42,256 bases of DNA from Acidobacteriota bacterium (lineage in GTDB: Bacteria > Acidobacteriota > UBA6911), in NCBI GenBank assembly GCA_017860135.1, contig JAFNAG010000057.1:1-42256 (forward strand). Reading direction: 5' to 3'. The position numbers and the translations under genes were made by a program. Shown in pieces: positions 1 to 7,829 of the stretch. Below the pieces are notes generated by a model that worked only from the letters and a program-made list of their open reading frames with translations, was not told the origin of the DNA and did no database searches. Each line of letters starts with the position of its first letter. The stretch's first letter is position 1.

Positions 1-152
1 CGGAAAAAAGAAGGGAACCGGGCGAAGATCACGGTCTTGCCCGTGCCGGTCGGGAGGCAGACGAGCTGACGACGCACTCCGGCTTTGTAGCGTCGGAAAA
101 TCGCAGCCAGGCACTCCCGCTGGTAATCGCGCAGCTCGACTTGCCCCTGCAT
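1..152 (-). CDS. DEAD/DEAH-box superfamily 2 helicase, N-terminal fragment (cut by window edge)
   Basis: Reading leftward from ATG at 152 gives 50 codons that run off the window edge. Residues 7-15 (LRDYQRECL) look like the Q-motif region of Ssl2/RecQ-type superfamily 2 helicases. They are followed about 25 residues later by a Walker A motif, PTGTGKT, the ATP-binding P-loop. The remaining helicase motifs would lie outside the window. Proteins of this layout unwind nucleic acid with ATP. The exact subfamily cannot be told from 50 residues. A GGGTGAG stretch about 15 bases upstream is a possible ribosome site. The gene points away from the ADOP permease on its right, so the two do not share an operon. 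Confidence 0.75.
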   Translation of the reverse strand, partial: MQGQVELRDYQRECLAAIFRRYKAGVRRQLVCLPTGTGKTVIFARFPSFF

Positions 153-259
153 GGGATCGAGTATATCTCACCCCGGCCGCAGATCAGGAAAGGATTGAGC
201 AAGATATCAGGCGTTGCGTTGGCCCGCACCACATGGCAGGACGATTCCGCGCAATCCTC

Positions 260-301
260 GGTATCGATATCGGTACTGGTATCGGAGTAGATAACGGTAA
301 C
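260..301. repeat. degenerate hexanucleotide tandem repeat
   Basis: Seven imperfect 6-base units follow one another: GGTATC, GATATC, GGTACT, GGTATC, GGAGTA, GATAAC, GGTAAC. The period of six and the shared G-GTA- core suggest a decayed microsatellite. It lies in the 153-704 stretch, in which I see no convincing gene apart from a 27-codon mini-ORF at 491-574. Confidence 0.5.
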
Positions 302-490
302 AGATCGAGACCGACAGCAATGCCGCAGCTTTCAGGTATACATCATTTCGATACAGATCCCAAGCCTGAGGCATTCTTAGTCGCATCGGGCATGCGTTAC
401 CGCTACAACAAGACGCCGCCACCCCGGAGCCTCCCGGGATCGCACAGCTGAGAGCTGGTGTGAAAGAGATGAAAATGATATGAGGGCCGG

Positions 491-574
491 ATGCAAAAAC
501 CACGGTTGGCAGCAGTCTCGGTGGCGCTCGCCGCGCTGATGTCATGGAACGATCCTCCATCGGAAAACGTATAG
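491..574 (+). pseudogene. 27-codon signal-peptide-like mini-ORF, possible gene remnant
   Basis: A GAGGG ribosome-site-like sequence at 483-487 precedes an ATG that encodes a basic start (MQKPR) and a hydrophobic stretch (LAAVSVALAALM). It stops at 572-574 after 27 codons. This looks like the first exported residues of a lost secreted protein. No downstream frame continues it. Chance occurrence in GC-rich DNA cannot be ruled out. Confidence 0.25.
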
Positions 575-704
575 CTTGTCGAGTGGGCTGTGAATCCGGA
601 ATCTGGCTGTCCTCGTAGGCTTCGGAGCAGGTATGCACCTGGAATCAGGTCGTGGCAAAAGCGGCAAATCTGCATCCGCGGGATCCGAGGCGGGAGCAAA
701 AATC

Positions 705-3167
705 ATGGCAGGCTTGCTTCAGGATCTCCGCTATGGTTTCCGACAACTCGGCAAGAGCCCCGGGTTCCTGGCGGTCGCGATTGCCATCATGGGACTCGGC
801 ATCGGGGTGAACACCGCGATTTTCAGCCTGATCAACACAGTCTTATTCTGCTCCATTCCCTACCGGGATCCCGCCGGGGTAATCCGGATTTACACTAAAT
901 CCGCGCAAAGCCCTGATTTCAGCTGGATGTCCTATCGGGAGTTCTGCGACCACCGGGACGGGACGGATGTCTTTTCGACAGCGGCAATCGCCAGCGATGG
1001 GAAATTGCTGACGATCCTTTCCGACGGAAAACCGGGGGTTGCCACCGGCGAATTTTTCTCAGAGGGATTCTTATCTCTCCTGGATTTCTCCCCAACCATT
1101 GGCCGAGTTTTCATGCCCGCTGAAAACGAGCCGGGTTCGGAACCAGTGGTTATTATCAGTCACTCGCTTTGGCAACGCAGGTATGGTGCGGATCCGAACA
1201 TCCTGGGCCTGGCCATCTCCATGAACGGCCACCCTGTCACCGTGATCGGGGTGGGGCCGAAAGGATTCAGGGGGACCCTGAAGATATTCACGAGCGACTA
1301 CTGGATGCCCCTGGGAACGGCTGCGGTCATCAGTCCCATTAATCTGGAAAGCCGCGACAACCGTGACTTTCGCATGTTTGCCCGCATGAAACCAGGCATT
1401 GCCATCGAGCAGGCAGAGGCCAGGCTCAACACCTTGGCGGCAAATCTGGCAATGGACTATCCGGAAACCAACAAGGATCGACGGGCGGTTCTTTTTCGCG
1501 CCACCGAAATCTGGCTGGATCCCCTCGTGGACAAGGCGCTCGTGCCGGTCTCCGCATTCCTGCTGGTCGTCGTGGGGCTCGTGCTTGTCGTAGCCTGCTC
1601 CAACCTGGCCGGACTGCTTCTGATGCGCGCATCTTCCAGACTCAAAGAGGTGGCCATTCGCCTCGCAATCGGCGCCGGCAGGCGGAGGATTGTGCGCCAG
1701 TTTTTGACCGAGAGTGCGCTGCTCGGGCTGATGGGGGGCGCTTTTGGCCTGATCGTCGCCCTGTGGTTGGCGGACGCCTTTTCCACCCTCAATGTCCCAC
1801 TGCCGGTCAGCCTGCAGATCGATATGAGACTCGATTGGCGGGTGCTGCTTTATGCCATATTCCTGTCGATCGCCACAGGCATCTTCTTTGGTCTGGCTCC
1901 GGCTCTCAAGGCAACCAGGCGGGACATTATCGTTACCATCAAGGACGATGCTCCCTCCCTCATGACCGAAAGAAGGCGCTTCAACCTCCGCAACATTCTC
2001 GTTGTCGCGCAGGTTGTGGTCTCCGTAGTCCTCCTGGCCGCAGGTGGATTGTTTGTCCGTGGCATGGGAAGGGGACTCCAAGCGGATCCAGGCTTCCAAA
2101 CGGAGCATACCGCCATCGCTGCGATTGATGTTGAGGTGGGCGGATACCAGGAGGAGTCTGCAGGCCGTGCGTTTTATCAGCGATACGTCGAGAAAATATC
2201 TTCATTGCCTGGAGTCCAGACGGCCGCCCTGGCGAGTCGCATCCCCTTCGGATTGTGGGGCAACCGGAAAGTACGTATCCGATTGCCTGGAAAAAACGTC
2301 GAAAACAACGAACAAATCCCCAGAATCGATTATGCCGCCGTAACATTAGAGTATTTTGGGACCATGGATATCCCCATACTGCTGGGCCGGAATTTCGCAC
2401 TGTCCGACACACGCACAGCTCCCCGAGTCGCCATCGTCAGCGAAGCGATGGCCAGAAGATTTTGGGGATCCGCGAGTCCCGTGGGAATGCCGATCCTGTT
2501 GGGAGGCATGGGCCGGGAAGAGTCCATAGAGGTGGTCGGCGTCGCCCGTGATGTATACCTGGAAATGGACTCGATCCGAGGGGAGAGCATACCATTCCTC
2601 TACCTGCCCTTTGCGCAGAGTTACTCGGGAGACATGATCGTCATCGCGCGCACCTTCGACACTGCGGACGGCATGCCTGAGAAAATGTTGCGCGAACTCC
2701 GTGCCCTCGATGCAAGGGTTCCGGCATTGGAAGCGGAAACGATGAAAGAGCATCTACAGGCCAGCTTTTTCATGCATCGCGCCATAGCCGTCTTTCTCGC
2801 GGCCTTCGGCATCCTGACGCTGATCCTCGCCGGCATTGGCCTGTACGGGTTGGTTGCATTCTCCGTGTCACAGCGCATGCGCGAAATGGGAATACGGATC
2901 GCTCTGGGAGCGCAGGCGACACAAGTGGTCAGGATGGTCCTGAGCCAGGCGATATGGCTTATTATAGCCGGCTTGATCATCGGATTGCCTCTCGCCGGCC
3001 TGGTGATGTATCCGTTATCAAAGGCGCTGCTCGGTGTCTCGGCCTTTGATCCACTTACATTCGCCGGGATCGCACTCCTCCTGGCGGCGGTAGCCGTTCT
3101 GGCCGGTTATGTCCCGGCTCGACGGGCCACCAGGCTGGATCCCATGGCAGCGCTGCGCAACGAGTGA
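705..3167 (+). CDS. ADOP-family orphan ABC-type permease (MacB/FtsX-like), copy 1
   Basis: The protein has 820 residues. I start it at ATG 705 rather than 633 because GGCGGGAG lies just upstream and because family proteins begin with this type of short helix followed by a first membrane segment (residues about 16-45). A MacB-like extracytoplasmic domain follows. Membrane segments lie near residues 281-305, 340-358, 380-401 and 430-453, then a second extracytoplasmic domain, then three C-terminal segments near 692-720, 741-768 and 786-805. The cytoplasmic loops show the FtsX patterns EVAIRLAIGA and EMGIRIALGA, so the MacB unit is duplicated. MacB relatives drive export of peptides or lipoproteins across the envelope with a separate ATPase. 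No ATPase gene is adjacent, which is typical of the acidobacterial duplicated orphan permease group. The substrate is unknown. A second, divergent copy lies at 7830-10238 on the other strand. Confidence 0.9.
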   Translation: MAGLLQDLRYGFRQLGKSPGFLAVAIAIMGLGIGVNTAIFSLINTVLFCSIPYRDPAGVIRIYTKSAQSPDFSWMSYREFCDHRDGTDVFSTAAIASDGKLLTILSDGKPGVATGEFFSEGFLSLLDFSPTIGRVFMPAENEPGSEPVVIISHSLWQRRYGADPNILGLAISMNGHPVTVIGVGPKGFRGTLKIFTSDYWMPLGTAAVISPINLESRDNRDFRMFARMKPGIAIEQAEARLNTLAANLAMDYPETNKDRRAVLFRATEIWLDPLVDKALVPVSAFLLVVVGLVLVVACSNLAGLLLMRASSRLKEVAIRLAIGAGRRRIVRQFLTESALLGLMGGAFGLIVALWLADAFSTLNVPLPVSLQIDMRLDWRVLLYAIFLSIATGIFFGLAPALKATRRDIIVTIKDDAPSLMTERRRFNLRNILVVAQVVVSVVLLAAGGLFVRGMGRGLQADPGFQTEHTAIAAIDVEVGGYQEESAGRAFYQRYVEKISSLPGVQTAALASRIPFGLWGNRKVRIRLPGKNVENNEQIPRIDYAAVTLEYFGTMDIPILLGRNFALSDTRTAPRVAIVSEAMARRFWGSASPVGMPILLGGMGREESIEVVGVARDVYLEMDSIRGESIPFLYLPFAQSYSGDMIVIARTFDTADGMPEKMLRELRALDARVPALEAETMKEHLQASFFMHRAIAVFLAAFGILTLILAGIGLYGLVAFSVSQRMREMGIRIALGAQATQVVRMVLSQAIWLIIAGLIIGLPLAGLVMYPLSKALLGVSAFDPLTFAGIALLLAAVAVLAGYVPARRATRLDPMAALRNE

Positions 3168-3350
3168 GCGCAATCTTTCTAATGCATCCGGAGAAAATTT
3201 TGCCGCGTATCTGTCTATCGACAAACGACCGGCGCGCCTGGAATCGAGGATTTCCGGAGAGAGCAGGTGCGGTCGCGCTGCTATGTGATGGACACCACGG
3301 GGTGTGAGGTGGTAATCTTTTCTCCCGCTAAGGTGTTGAGACTACATAAT

Positions 3351-3428
3351 GCGCCTGTAGCTCAGTTGGACTAGAGCGTCGGTCTCCGGAACCGAAGGTC
3401 GCAGGTTCGAACCCTGCCAGGCGTACCA
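3351..3428 (+). tRNA. tRNA-Arg, anticodon CCG
   Basis: A full cloverleaf can be folded by eye. The acceptor stem is GCGCCTG with CAGGCGT (a G-U pair at the end). The D stem is GCTC/GAGC. The anticodon stem TCGGT/ACCGA encloses the loop CTCCGGA, which places CCG at positions 34-36 and reads CGG arginine codons. The variable loop is five bases. The T arm is GCAGG TTCGAAC CCTGC. The discriminator A and an encoded CCA end at 3428. Confidence 0.95.
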
Positions 3429-3502
3429 CTAAAACAAAAAACTTAGCCGCCTACTCCATTACTCATCCCATTACTGAGAGTGCTTCAACAAAGGGACAGT
3501 CC

Positions 3503-3769
3503 CTATTCCGGCATAAGCCAGCCTGCGAGCCGCCGTACCAGGTTAGAACTGAAATGCACGACCACCCCGGGGCGGATCGAGCCCGTCCTCCAGGCAACCG
3601 TACCGTAGAGGCAACCGAACAGGAATGCGCTGGGGAGCGCATCAAGAAATCCCGGCCCGCGCGATAGATGCGCGAGGGTACAGAGAAGCGCCGATACAAT
3701 AGGGCTAACGACCTCTGTTCGCCGCGATTGCCAATGTATCACAAGGCCTGCTTTGAGAGATTTTGATTT
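3503..3769 (-). pseudogene. CPBP-family intramembrane protease, C-terminal remnant
   Basis: A stop-free stretch reading leftward resembles the C-terminal third of CPBP (Abi/CAAX-like) membrane proteases. It has a hydrophobic helix ending in LCTLAHL, which matches the second conserved histidine motif. A glycine-rich helix and RTGSIRPGVVVHFSSN follow, which match the HxxxN motif near the end of the family. The EExxxR motif that should lie upstream is not in this frame. A different frame further upstream carries NGYLLALAQQ, which may be what remains of it. The family cleaves membrane peptides or processes prenylated proteins, but this copy lacks its catalytic glutamates and is read as a broken gene. 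It lies just downstream of tRNA-Arg and runs toward it. Confidence 0.5.
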
Positions 3770-3930
3770 TCAGCGTGCCGGACGTCCTGTTGCGCCAGAG
3801 CAAGAAGATAGCCATTCCTATGTGCGCATTGTCGCTGCTACTATAACGACTGCGGCGAGCTCATGGGCGATTGAGAACAGCACATTGGACTCCGCCGGGA
3901 AACACGGATATTCCGGCGAAAGGGATTGGA

Positions 3931-4818
3931 ATGAAACTCTTCGTTTGCTTGAGTTACGCTTTGGCTCTGGCCTTTGTCTTACTATTACTGGCGCCGGGAG
4001 CGCGCGGGGAGGAAGGCGGCGCTGCTTTGATCCAGCGAAAGACATGTCTCGCGGCCGATGGAGTAACGGTCGTATACTCCGTGGCTGGAGCGGGCGAAAC
4101 AGCTCTGCTCTTTATCCACGGAGGTCTTGCCGACCGCAGCTTCTTTATCCGGCAGCTCAATGCTTTTGCAGACCGCTACAGGGTCGTCGCCGTTGACCTC
4201 GTAGGGCATGGGGAATCCGGCGCGAACCGAAAAAAGTGGGGACTTCCGGAATTTGGCGCCGATGTCAAAACTGTCGTCGATGCCGAAAACTTGAAGCAGG
4301 TGATTCTTTTTGGCAATTCGCTCGGCGGACCTGTAGCCATCGAAGCAGCACTGCTCCTTCCCGGCCGTGCCATAGGCGTCGTCGGCATCGATACCTTCCA
4401 AATCCTTGATTACACGCTTACGGCTGAAGAAGCGCGCCAACGAGCGGAGGCATTTCGCACAGATTTTGCCGGCAGCATGAAGGGAATGGTAAGAGATCTG
4501 TTTCACCCCGATGCAGATCCCGCCCTGGTTGCGGAGACCGAGAAGCGCATGCTGAAAACTTCACCCGCCGCTGCGTATGACCTGTTTATGGGCATGGCCG
4601 GCTATGCCCAGGCCCCTTCGGCGCGCAAGCTGACCGTCCCCTTGCGCGCCATTAACGGGGACCTTTTTCCAACCGATGTTCAGGCCTCACGGAAGGTGAA
4701 AGCCGACTTCGGCGCGATCATCATGAAACACACAGGGCATTACCCCATGATCGAGAGACCCGCAGAATTCAATCGTCACGTTGCCGGGATCGTCGAAGAA
4801 CTGGCAAAGCGGAAGTAA
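3931..4818 (+). CDS. secreted alpha/beta-fold hydrolase
   Basis: The protein has 295 residues from ATG 3931, preceded by AAAGGGA. An earlier in-frame ATG at 3871 would put about 20 hydrophilic residues ahead of an obvious signal peptide (MKLFVC followed by a leucine/alanine helix and an ARGEEG cleavage region), so I reject it. The mature part shows the alpha/beta hydrolase order. An HGG oxyanion motif lies near residue 63, then the strand VVAVDLVGHGES, the nucleophile elbow GNSLGG with Ser130, a late Asp in INGDLF and a His in HTGHYPMIE. The enzyme should act outside the cytoplasmic membrane on an ester or amide substrate that cannot be named from sequence. It appears to be a single-gene unit, flanked by the CPBP remnant and a repeat element. 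Confidence 0.85.
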   Translation: MKLFVCLSYALALAFVLLLLAPGARGEEGGAALIQRKTCLAADGVTVVYSVAGAGETALLFIHGGLADRSFFIRQLNAFADRYRVVAVDLVGHGESGANRKKWGLPEFGADVKTVVDAENLKQVILFGNSLGGPVAIEAALLLPGRAIGVVGIDTFQILDYTLTAEEARQRAEAFRTDFAGSMKGMVRDLFHPDADPALVAETEKRMLKTSPAAAYDLFMGMAGYAQAPSARKLTVPLRAINGDLFPTDVQASRKVKADFGAIIMKHTGHYPMIERPAEFNRHVAGIVEELAKRK

Positions 4819-4906
4819 GATGCGCGGCCGTCCCGATCCACGAAGAAGCGGGGTGGAGATCCTGCCAAGCCATTCCATGGAATTTCGAGGTCATGGCGCC
4901 TGTCCC

Positions 4907-5100
4907 GAATGGTGCTTAGTCAAGAGTGGCCACAATGACCTGTTAGTGCCGCCAAATCAAGTGATTAAGCCCCGAAGGGGCTGGGCGGGAAAGCCCAGGG
5001 CGCAAGCCCTGGGTAATGGGGGCAAAGGAGACCAGCCCTCCTGGGCTTTCCTTCTGAACCCTTTCGGGGTTTATTTGAAATCCTTAACTAAGCGCCATTC
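4907..5100. repeat. nested inverted-repeat element (MITE-like) A
   Basis: Outer arms lie at 4907-4924 and 5083-5100 and match at 16 of 18 positions as inverted copies (core GAATGG-GCTTAGT). Inner imperfect arms lie at about 4967-4997 and 5042-5072 (AAGCCCCGAAGGGG against CCCTTTCGGGGTTT). Inside these is a compact hairpin, CCCAGGGC/GCCCTGGG, at 4994-5013. No ORF of note is present. The layout resembles a non-autonomous mobile element or REP-type cluster. It fills the gap between the hydrolase and the lipoprotein gene. Confidence 0.6.
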
Positions 5101-5188
5101 GCGCCTGTCCCCGAAATTGTGTGAAAGGCCCGCGTGGAAATGTCGCTATATACAGCAGGGAGACAAAATAGCCCCCCAGGAGGGAACC

Positions 5189-5779
5189 ATGAAGATGATA
5201 CGATTTGTACCGGCAATGCTGATTGTCATTCTTGCTTCTGCATGTGTGCCTTTGGCCTCGTTGAATCCACTGTGGGACGAATCGCACCTCGTGCCGCTCC
5301 CCGCACTGGAAGGACGCTGGGCGAGTGAGGACGGCGACAACGCGCTCGCCTTCGTGCAGGCGGAAAAAACAAAATATCACCTGACATTATCCAACAAGGA
5401 GGGCACGAGTCAGTTCGAGGTGCGCGCCGTCATGATCGACAAGCGCACCTACCTCGATTTCTTCCCGGACGAGAAATCACTCGAGAAACGCTGGGCAGGA
5501 GAAGCATACCTGCCGGTAATCCCCACACATTTCTTCGCGCGCGTTTCCTTCAGAGGAGACGTGATGCAAATTGCCGTGCTTGACGACGAAGTGCTGGAAA
5601 AGAAAGTGCAAAGCGGGGAGACAAGCATCCTGATCGCGCGCTTTGAGGATGGAATATTGCTCACAGCCGAGACACCGGCAATTCAGGAACTGGTCGCACG
5701 CTTTGCCGACGATCAGGGATTCTGGGGAGAACCCGATTCCTTCCAGCGCATTCCTGCCAAACGTGATGGCGTGAATTGA
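5189..5779 (+). CDS. putative lipoprotein, unknown function
   Basis: The protein has 196 residues from ATG 5189, which has a strong AGGAGGG ribosome site six bases upstream. That decides against the long in-frame extension to 4781, which runs through the repeat element. The N-terminus is a lipoprotein-type signal (MKMIRFVPAMLIVILASAC) with Cys19 as the likely lipidated residue. The lipobox is slightly atypical, with Ala at -3. The mature part is mixed charged and beta-rich, with LEGRWASEDGDNALAF followed by several strands and a C-terminal WGEPDSFQRI. I recognise no enzymatic motif. It is probably anchored in the envelope. Confidence 0.7.
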   Translation: MKMIRFVPAMLIVILASACVPLASLNPLWDESHLVPLPALEGRWASEDGDNALAFVQAEKTKYHLTLSNKEGTSQFEVRAVMIDKRTYLDFFPDEKSLEKRWAGEAYLPVIPTHFFARVSFRGDVMQIAVLDDEVLEKKVQSGETSILIARFEDGILLTAETPAIQELVARFADDQGFWGEPDSFQRIPAKRDGVN

Positions 5780-5849
5780 CGAGCGGTTGCGTGTCCCGGC
5801 AGAATCCATCAAGCCACGAATTTCACAAATTTCACGAAGTGGCGAACGG

Positions 5850-6139
5850 TCAGAATTCCCGTTTTTGGTAGGATCGGACGGATATTGCGATCGACGCCGG
5901 GATCCAGCCCAGGAGCAATATCCCGACAAAGCCTGCTATGGCCGGAACCATCATCCATTCCCGCAGCATCCTTGCTTCGTGCTCCGCATCCCACGCGGGC
6001 GACCAGAACCGCAGCATCAGGACTGTTGCCAGAGAGAATCCAACTGCAACATATGAAAAAACCAGGACCGCCTTTCCCGGGCCACAGCGGAAATGGAACG
6101 GCAAGTAGAGAAAAATATAGAAGAGCGCCGTTACACCCA
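5850..6139 (-). pseudogene. ABC-2 type permease, C-terminal fragment
   Basis: About 95 residues of a membrane protein remain. Two strongly hydrophobic helices (FYIFLYLPFHF... and VLVFSYVAVGFSLATVLML) are followed by a loop and a third helix (MMVPAIAGFVGILLLGWIPASIAIS), ending in SVRSYQKREF. Helix order and a short basic tail are as in permeases encoded after GntR and ATPase genes in YtrA/YtrB-type operons. The fragment has no start of its own. Its frame is joined near 6138, with a shift, to the truncated ATPase upstream, so the permease N-terminus and the ATPase C-terminus were lost together. Confidence 0.6.
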
Positions 6140-6372
6140 AACCGGGCCTTTGCTTCCCTCTCATGGCGCACATGGTCGAGCCCGAACAGAAGCACTTCGC
6201 CGGCGTCTCTGCGGACCAGGTTCATAATGATCTTGACGATGGTGGTCTTGCCGGCGCCATTGAGACCGATCAACCCCATGATGCTCCCCGTCGGAACACG
6301 GAACGTAGCATTCCGAAGCAGGAACGACTTGTAGGATTTACACAATCCGAGAATCTCCAGCGCATACTCCAT
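6136..6372 (-). pseudogene. ABC transporter ATP-binding protein, N-terminal fragment
   Basis: From ATG 6372 the first 79 residues are a normal ABC ATPase start. They contain a Walker A motif, GLNGAGKT, at residues 36-43, and then GEVLLFGLDHVRHEREAKA, which leads toward the Q-loop region. After about 6136 the sequence changes to membrane-permease sequence in another frame, so the signature motif and Walker B are missing. The start overlaps the stop of the GntR gene as TGATG, a translational-coupling arrangement that shows the original operon order. The fragment cannot hydrolyse ATP. Confidence 0.8.
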
Positions 6373-6670
6373 CACTGTTCCTCCTGAAAGAGCAGGGTCA
6401 GCATCTCCTGGAGTTCGGGAAGCGTCATTCCCATCACTCTCAATTCTGCAATGGCTTCCGCAAGCTTCTCCTCCACGACTTTCATCCTCTTCTCCCGGAT
6501 GAATTCTTTGTTTTGCGCTGCTACGAAGGTCCCCTTGCCTCCCACCGTGTCGATGAACCTCTCGCGCTCGAGTTCCTCGTAAGCCCGTTTTGTGGTGATG
6601 ACGCTCAGCTGCAGGTCCTGAGCCAGTTTGCGAATCGAAGGAAGTGGATCCAGTTCGGAGAGCTCGCCAC
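6372..6670 (-). pseudogene. GntR/YtrA-family regulator, 5'-truncated
   Basis: The C-terminal 95-100 residues of a YtrA-type GntR regulator are intact. These include the winged-helix core LPSIRKLAQDLQLS, TTKRAYEELERE and GKGTFVA, then an amphipathic tail ending LFQEEQ. The usual first 30-35 residues are missing. Upstream of about 6670 the DNA becomes the inverted arylsulfatase piece, read from the other strand. Such regulators repress their own ABC-transporter operon, which matches the ATPase gene that overlaps its stop codon. With its start removed it is probably not expressed. Confidence 0.75.
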
Positions 6671-6679
6671 GGAAACGCT

Positions 6680-7187
6680 CGACGGCCGCACCGTGCGGTT
6701 TTTCAACAACCCGGACATTCTGCCAGGCGCCGATGACACCTATCAGAGTTATGGCCGGCCCTGGGCGAATCTCTCCAACACGCCGTTTCGCCTCTTCAAG
6801 GTTTCGGCCCACGAAGGCGGCGTCGCCACACCGCTCGTTGCCCACTGGGCCCGGCGCCATCAAGGCGCACGGCGAATTCCGCGGGCCTCTCAGCCACATC
6901 ATCGACATCATGGCGACCTGCGTCGAGGTGAGCGGCGCGAAATACCCGGCCGAAGCGAACGGGGAGGCGATTCAGCCGATGGAAGGCCGGAGCCTTGTTA
7001 CGACGTTTTCGGGCGGCGCACTCGAACGGGAGGGAATGTATTGGGAGCACGAGGGCAACCGGGCCGTCCTCACACAGGATTGGAAACTTGTGGCACGAGG
7101 ATGGAAGGGGGGCCTGGGAACTCTACAACATGGTTGCCGACCGCACGGAAACCAACAACCTTGCGGCGGAGAATCCGGGCCAGGTAA
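6680..7187 (+). pseudogene. arylsulfatase C-terminal third, inverted and frameshifted
   Basis: Three frames in order reconstruct the end of a type I arylsulfatase. At about 6693-6848 the reading is FFNNPDILPGADDTYQSYG, then NTPFRLF and HEGGVATPLVAHW. At about 6850-7099 it is SHIIDIMATCVEVSGAKYP, then IQPMEGRSLV and WEHEGNRAVL. At about 7109-7186 it is GAWELYNMVADRTETNNLA. Two frameshifts (near 6850 and 7100) and the lack of any start make it non-functional. It points opposite to the N-terminal part of the same kind of gene at 7190-7488. Flipping 6680-7187 would restore N-middle-C order, so the piece looks inverted in place. Confidence 0.75.
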
Positions 7188-7189
7188 CA

Positions 7190-7488
7190 TTGCTCGCCGT
7201 CATAGGGATGCTCTTCCCATCGTCCCTCGTATTCGGCCAGGGAGTCTTCCGGCACCTGAAGCGCCAGGTGCGGATGAGTTTTCCGCCGTAACAGCCAACA
7301 TCGGTCAAACCCAGGTCAGTCAAACCCAGGTCATCCCCCAATATCAGGATGATGTTTGGCTTGCGCTTCCGCGCCGCCGCGCCGAAAAGAGATCCGTGCG
7401 CACCCAACCCCGTCGTGCTTCCGGTAACGGCGGCCACACCCGCGACGCAAGCCGTCTTGAAAAACTTTCTTCGTAGTATCCGGCTCAT
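7190..7488 (-). pseudogene. arylsulfatase N-terminal and middle fragments
   Basis: From ATG 7488, which has GGAGGG just upstream, come a basic signal region (MSRILRRKFF), a hydrophobic helix, and then the sulfatase opening KPNIILILGDDLG...GCYGGK with the metal-binding Asp pair. After about residue 74 (position 7267) the frame shifts to LAEYEGRWEEHPYDGE, which belongs to the middle of arylsulfatases. The sequence between, including the CxPxR motif whose Cys becomes formylglycine, is gone. The gene is therefore catalytically dead even before its C-terminal third was inverted. Confidence 0.75.
7304..7333. repeat. 15-base perfect tandem duplication inside sulfatase N-terminus
   Basis: GTCAAACCCAGGTCA occurs twice in a row. 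On the minus strand it repeats five residues, giving LGLTDLGLTD where sulfatases have a single copy between the metal-binding Asp pair and GCYGG. The frame is kept, so the duplication adds a five-residue insertion. Confidence 0.85.
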
Positions 7489-7604
7489 AGGCCCTCCTCA
7501 TTCACCAGTTGAGTGCAACCGGGAGTTTCCCTGACGACGTCCTCCGGATCATGCAATCCCGAGCCGCTATCTTACGCCAGATCGGGCTGTGGAGCACGCG
7601 CCAA

Positions 7605-7816
7605 GGGTCCCACCTGCGATTCAGACACTGGGAGTCGACTGTATTGAGGCGATGACGCTGGAGGCCGTGAGGCCGCACAGAACCGCGACCGTTAGGGAGC
7701 GGATTGCTTTGATCTGCTGGCACACTACCCGCTCCCTAACGATCGCGGCTCTGAATGCCGTGCCGAACGCCGGGCGGGCAATACGCGCCGTTACTGTCTG
7801 AATCGCAGGGATCCCA
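7605..7816. repeat. nested inverted-repeat element (MITE-like) B
   Basis: Outer arms at 7605-7627 and 7795-7816 share the inverted core TGCGATTCAGACA plus a neighbouring GGGATCCC-like block. Inner arms at 7683-7702 and 7729-7748 match at 19 of 20 positions (CCGCTCCCTAACG-TCGCGG) around a 26-base loop. No gene is present. The element fills the space between the sulfatase remnant and the stop of ADOP permease 2. Confidence 0.6.
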
Positions 7817-7829
7817 CGAAGCGTACTGT

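Noticed and set aside
3338-3350. CATAAT directly before tRNA-Arg as a -10 box
   Set aside because: It would place the transcription start inside the mature tRNA. The real promoter must lie further upstream or the gene is read through.
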